Of a stretch of 32,860 nucleotides of DNA, positions 31,171-32,860 are shown in pieces. Where the stretch lies: NCBI GenBank assembly GCA_021201865.1, contig JAJQEE010000134.1, forward strand, positions 1 through 32,860. Direction: 5' to 3'. The first letter of the stretch is position 1; each line of letters opens with the position of its first letter. A model generated the notes under the pieces. The model was given only the letters and a program-made list of their open reading frames with translations, had not been told where the DNA came from and searched no databases. Source of the DNA: Tannerellaceae bacterium (lineage in GTDB: Bacteria > Bacteroidota > Bacteroidia > Bacteroidales > Tannerellaceae). Position numbers and translations under genes: made by a program.

Positions 31171-32860
31171 TCAGAGCACTTTAAGTATATATTTGCCAAA
31201 AACATAGTGAATATGAAGGCGGCCGATCTCTCCAGGCCGTATTGTCCACGAAGTAACTGTTGATTGGTACTCCGTTTTTGAAGGAATAGTATAAGTTAGA
31301 TTTGAGGCAGACTCATTTTTAACACTAATAATCCATTCTCCACCATTGATTCCTCCGCTTATAGTTCCTAACCCGTATGTTCCTCCCTGAGCGCTGGTAA
31401 ACCGGAGATCATATGGTTTGTTATCTAAATTTAGAGTAGTAAATTCATCCGCAGATAAGGAAATATAATATCCATATTGAGGTGTTTTATCAATTGTAGC
31501 TACATACTTATCATCTACTCTCAATCCACTATAAAAATTGAAGGGAGATTTTCTAATATCATCACCATCTATCTTAATAGAATTGTAAATTTCCTCATCT
31601 ACAGGAGTTTGAGTTTGTGTATTATAATAAGAAATAACAAACGGTTTATTTAATCCCGTTACGTAGCCGGTAAATAATATTTGGTTATTCCAGGGAATAG
31701 TATTTTTCAAAATAACAAATCCTCCATATTTCACACCGTTATGAGTAAAAGTCGCAGGCTTCAAATTACCGTCAAAAGGCCGATCTATAAAATAACTCAT
31801 ATCCATATCAGTAGAGTTATAGTATTTGTTACAAGACACAAAACAAAGTGGATTTTTTGCATTTCCATTATTCCTGATGAGTACTATATTCCCTTGAGCC
31901 GAAGAATGGAAAGAGATATTTGTATTATCTAATGCCACTAAACCAATCACGGCATAATGATAGTCTTTATAGTTTTCTAATTTCAGAACTGTAGAGATTT
32001 CATTCCCATTATGCGTAAGCCCATTGGCAGCTTCTATATTTAATTTACCCGAAGCCGTCTCAATAATCCTACTCGTATTAGCCGTCTCATTTGCATAGTG
32101 AAAACCAATAAAAGGAGAAGCTGCAGCATTCAAATGCATCGTTCCGTCTGCCCCCAGATAACCTCCTATTCCACGTACTGAATCTTCTTTATCTCCTGTA
32201 AGGATAGAGTGAAATTTAGTCCGGGAAGAAAAAGTCTTCTCTCCTTCAATCGTTTGATCACTTGTCAGATTCACTGTTTCGTTTAACTTCTCATTGATTT
32301 CCTCTTTCGTGTAGTACTTCTCCACGTCAAACGTATTGACCGTCCCCAGAAACTCCCAGCCTTGTTCTTCACCCAACCAGATGTATTCTTTATACTGGTT
32401 CTTTTCTTCCGGGGTTTCTTCTTTGACTAAGGCGATGGCTCCGGAGCGGAGGTTTTCCAGGGCTTTCACTTCCGCATAGTCGTCCGTAAGCAGGGCAATA
32501 TAGGTGATCGCTCCCAACTGGTCTATTTTTGCCTGTAGATCTTCCGGTGTAACAAACCGGGCAAGCCATTCCGTCTCGGTTCCTTCAAACCCCTGTTCAA
32601 CGGCTATTTCATAAGCGGATTTTCCTGCCGGGCCTTTTTCTCCCTGCGGGCCTTCCAAAGGACCCAGGTTGATCCAGGCTTCCTGCTGTCCGTCATAGAT
32701 ATAGATATCGTAGGGAGCTTCCGGACCGATGGCCCAGGCATCCCCGGTTTCCGGATAGAGGACTAAGGCTTCCAGATCCAGTAAGGTTTCATAATGGCCC
32801 TCTATTTTGAATCCTTTTCCCGGATCTCCTTTGAGGGAGGCTAATTGTTCTCCTGTGAAA
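31171..32860 (-). CDS. Tail fibre, 5' end beyond the window
   Basis: The frame is open from the right edge (FTGEQLASLKGDPGKGFKIE, GHYETLLDLEALV, YDIYIYDGQQEAWINLGP), so the gene starts outside the window. It shares the scaffold (EGPQGEKGPAGKSAYEIAVE, LGAITYIALLTDDYAEVKAL, KYYTKEEINEKLNETV), the fibre motif DQTIEGEKTFSS and the tip GEIGRLHIHYVFGKYILKVL with the 28709 fibre, while the middle differs. At least 562 residues are present. Followed by REP-like copy 2. Confidence 0.8.
   Translation of the reverse strand, partial: FTGEQLASLKGDPGKGFKIEGHYETLLDLEALVLYPETGDAWAIGPEAPYDIYIYDGQQEAWINLGPLEGPQGEKGPAGKSAYEIAVEQGFEGTETEWLARFVTPEDLQAKIDQLGAITYIALLTDDYAEVKALENLRSGAIALVKEETPEEKNQYKEYIWLGEEQGWEFLGTVNTFDVEKYYTKEEINEKLNETVNLTSDQTIEGEKTFSSRTKFHSILTGDKEDSVRGIGGYLGADGTMHLNAAASPFIGFHYANETANTSRIIETASGKLNIEAANGLTHNGNEISTVLKLENYKDYHYAVIGLVALDNTNISFHSSAQGNIVLIRNNGNAKNPLCFVSCNKYYNSTDMDMSYFIDRPFDGNLKPATFTHNGVKYGGFVILKNTIPWNNQILFTGYVTGLNKPFVISYYNTQTQTPVDEEIYNSIKIDGDDIRKSPFNFYSGLRVDDKYVATIDKTPQYGYYISLSADEFTTLNLDNKPYDLRFTSAQGGTYGLGTISGGINGGEWIISVKNESASNLTYTIPSKTEYQSTVTSWTIRPGEIGRLHIHYVFGKYILKVL

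Overview
The window looks like the chromosome of a gut Bacteroidales bacterium (Parabacteroides or Bacteroides type), cut on its left side by a prophage or phage-tail locus that runs off the right edge. The host call rests on a recF / DciA-like (DUF721) pair divergent from a TPR membrane protein and ribH, on promoters of the Bacteroidetes form (TTTG, 19-21 nt, TAnnTTTG), on signal peptides ending in A-x-A-Q, and on lipoproteins with an acidic stretch after the lipobox Cys. No search could be run, so the genus is a guess.

Layout. 1-96: 3' part of a tRNA-Gly(TCC) and its terminator. 195-3057: a degenerating tandem array, with one putative zincin-like protein, a C-terminal fragment of a second copy, and three related small secreted proteins, one of them frameshifted; two members are followed by the same kind of hairpin. 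3295-6168: core genes (DciA-like and recF leftward; TPR protein and ribH rightward). 6250-11592: three paralogous, AT-rich surface-type lipoproteins on the + strand, with a leftward lysis cassette (holin, M15 endolysin, one-piece spanin) between the first and second. A truncated holin copy with the same leftward promoter lies in front of the third.

11651-32860: a leftward tail-gene block. Read in its direction of transcription it holds two large tail fibres (the first running off the window), a tail-chaperone-like overlapping pair, tape measure, a Dit-like distal tail protein, a 994-residue collagen/Ig/C-lectin-type fibre, a DUF4376-like protein, a small membrane protein, a tail-tube-like protein, a Cys-rich micro-ORF, five further fibre-type ORFs (A to E) and a 1158-residue Tal-like tail-tip protein ending in carbohydrate-binding modules. 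No capsid, portal, terminase, integrase, repressor or reverse transcriptase is visible, so a complete prophage and a tail-derived particle cannot be told apart here.

The most interesting part is the fibre block. Three of the five fibre ORFs at 15.4-19.6 kb are interrupted: B and D each by one base in a run of seven G/C, and A by a single TGA. The distal frames of B and D are fully open, which fits switchable (phase-variable) adhesins, though decay or homopolymer sequencing error are live alternatives. Three fibre genes share their N-terminal scaffold and a C-terminal tip ending in FGKYI and differ in the middle. The two at the right are each followed by the same 140-nt REP-like element, and an inverted pair of palindromes resembling a CRISPR type I-E repeat lies next to each element.
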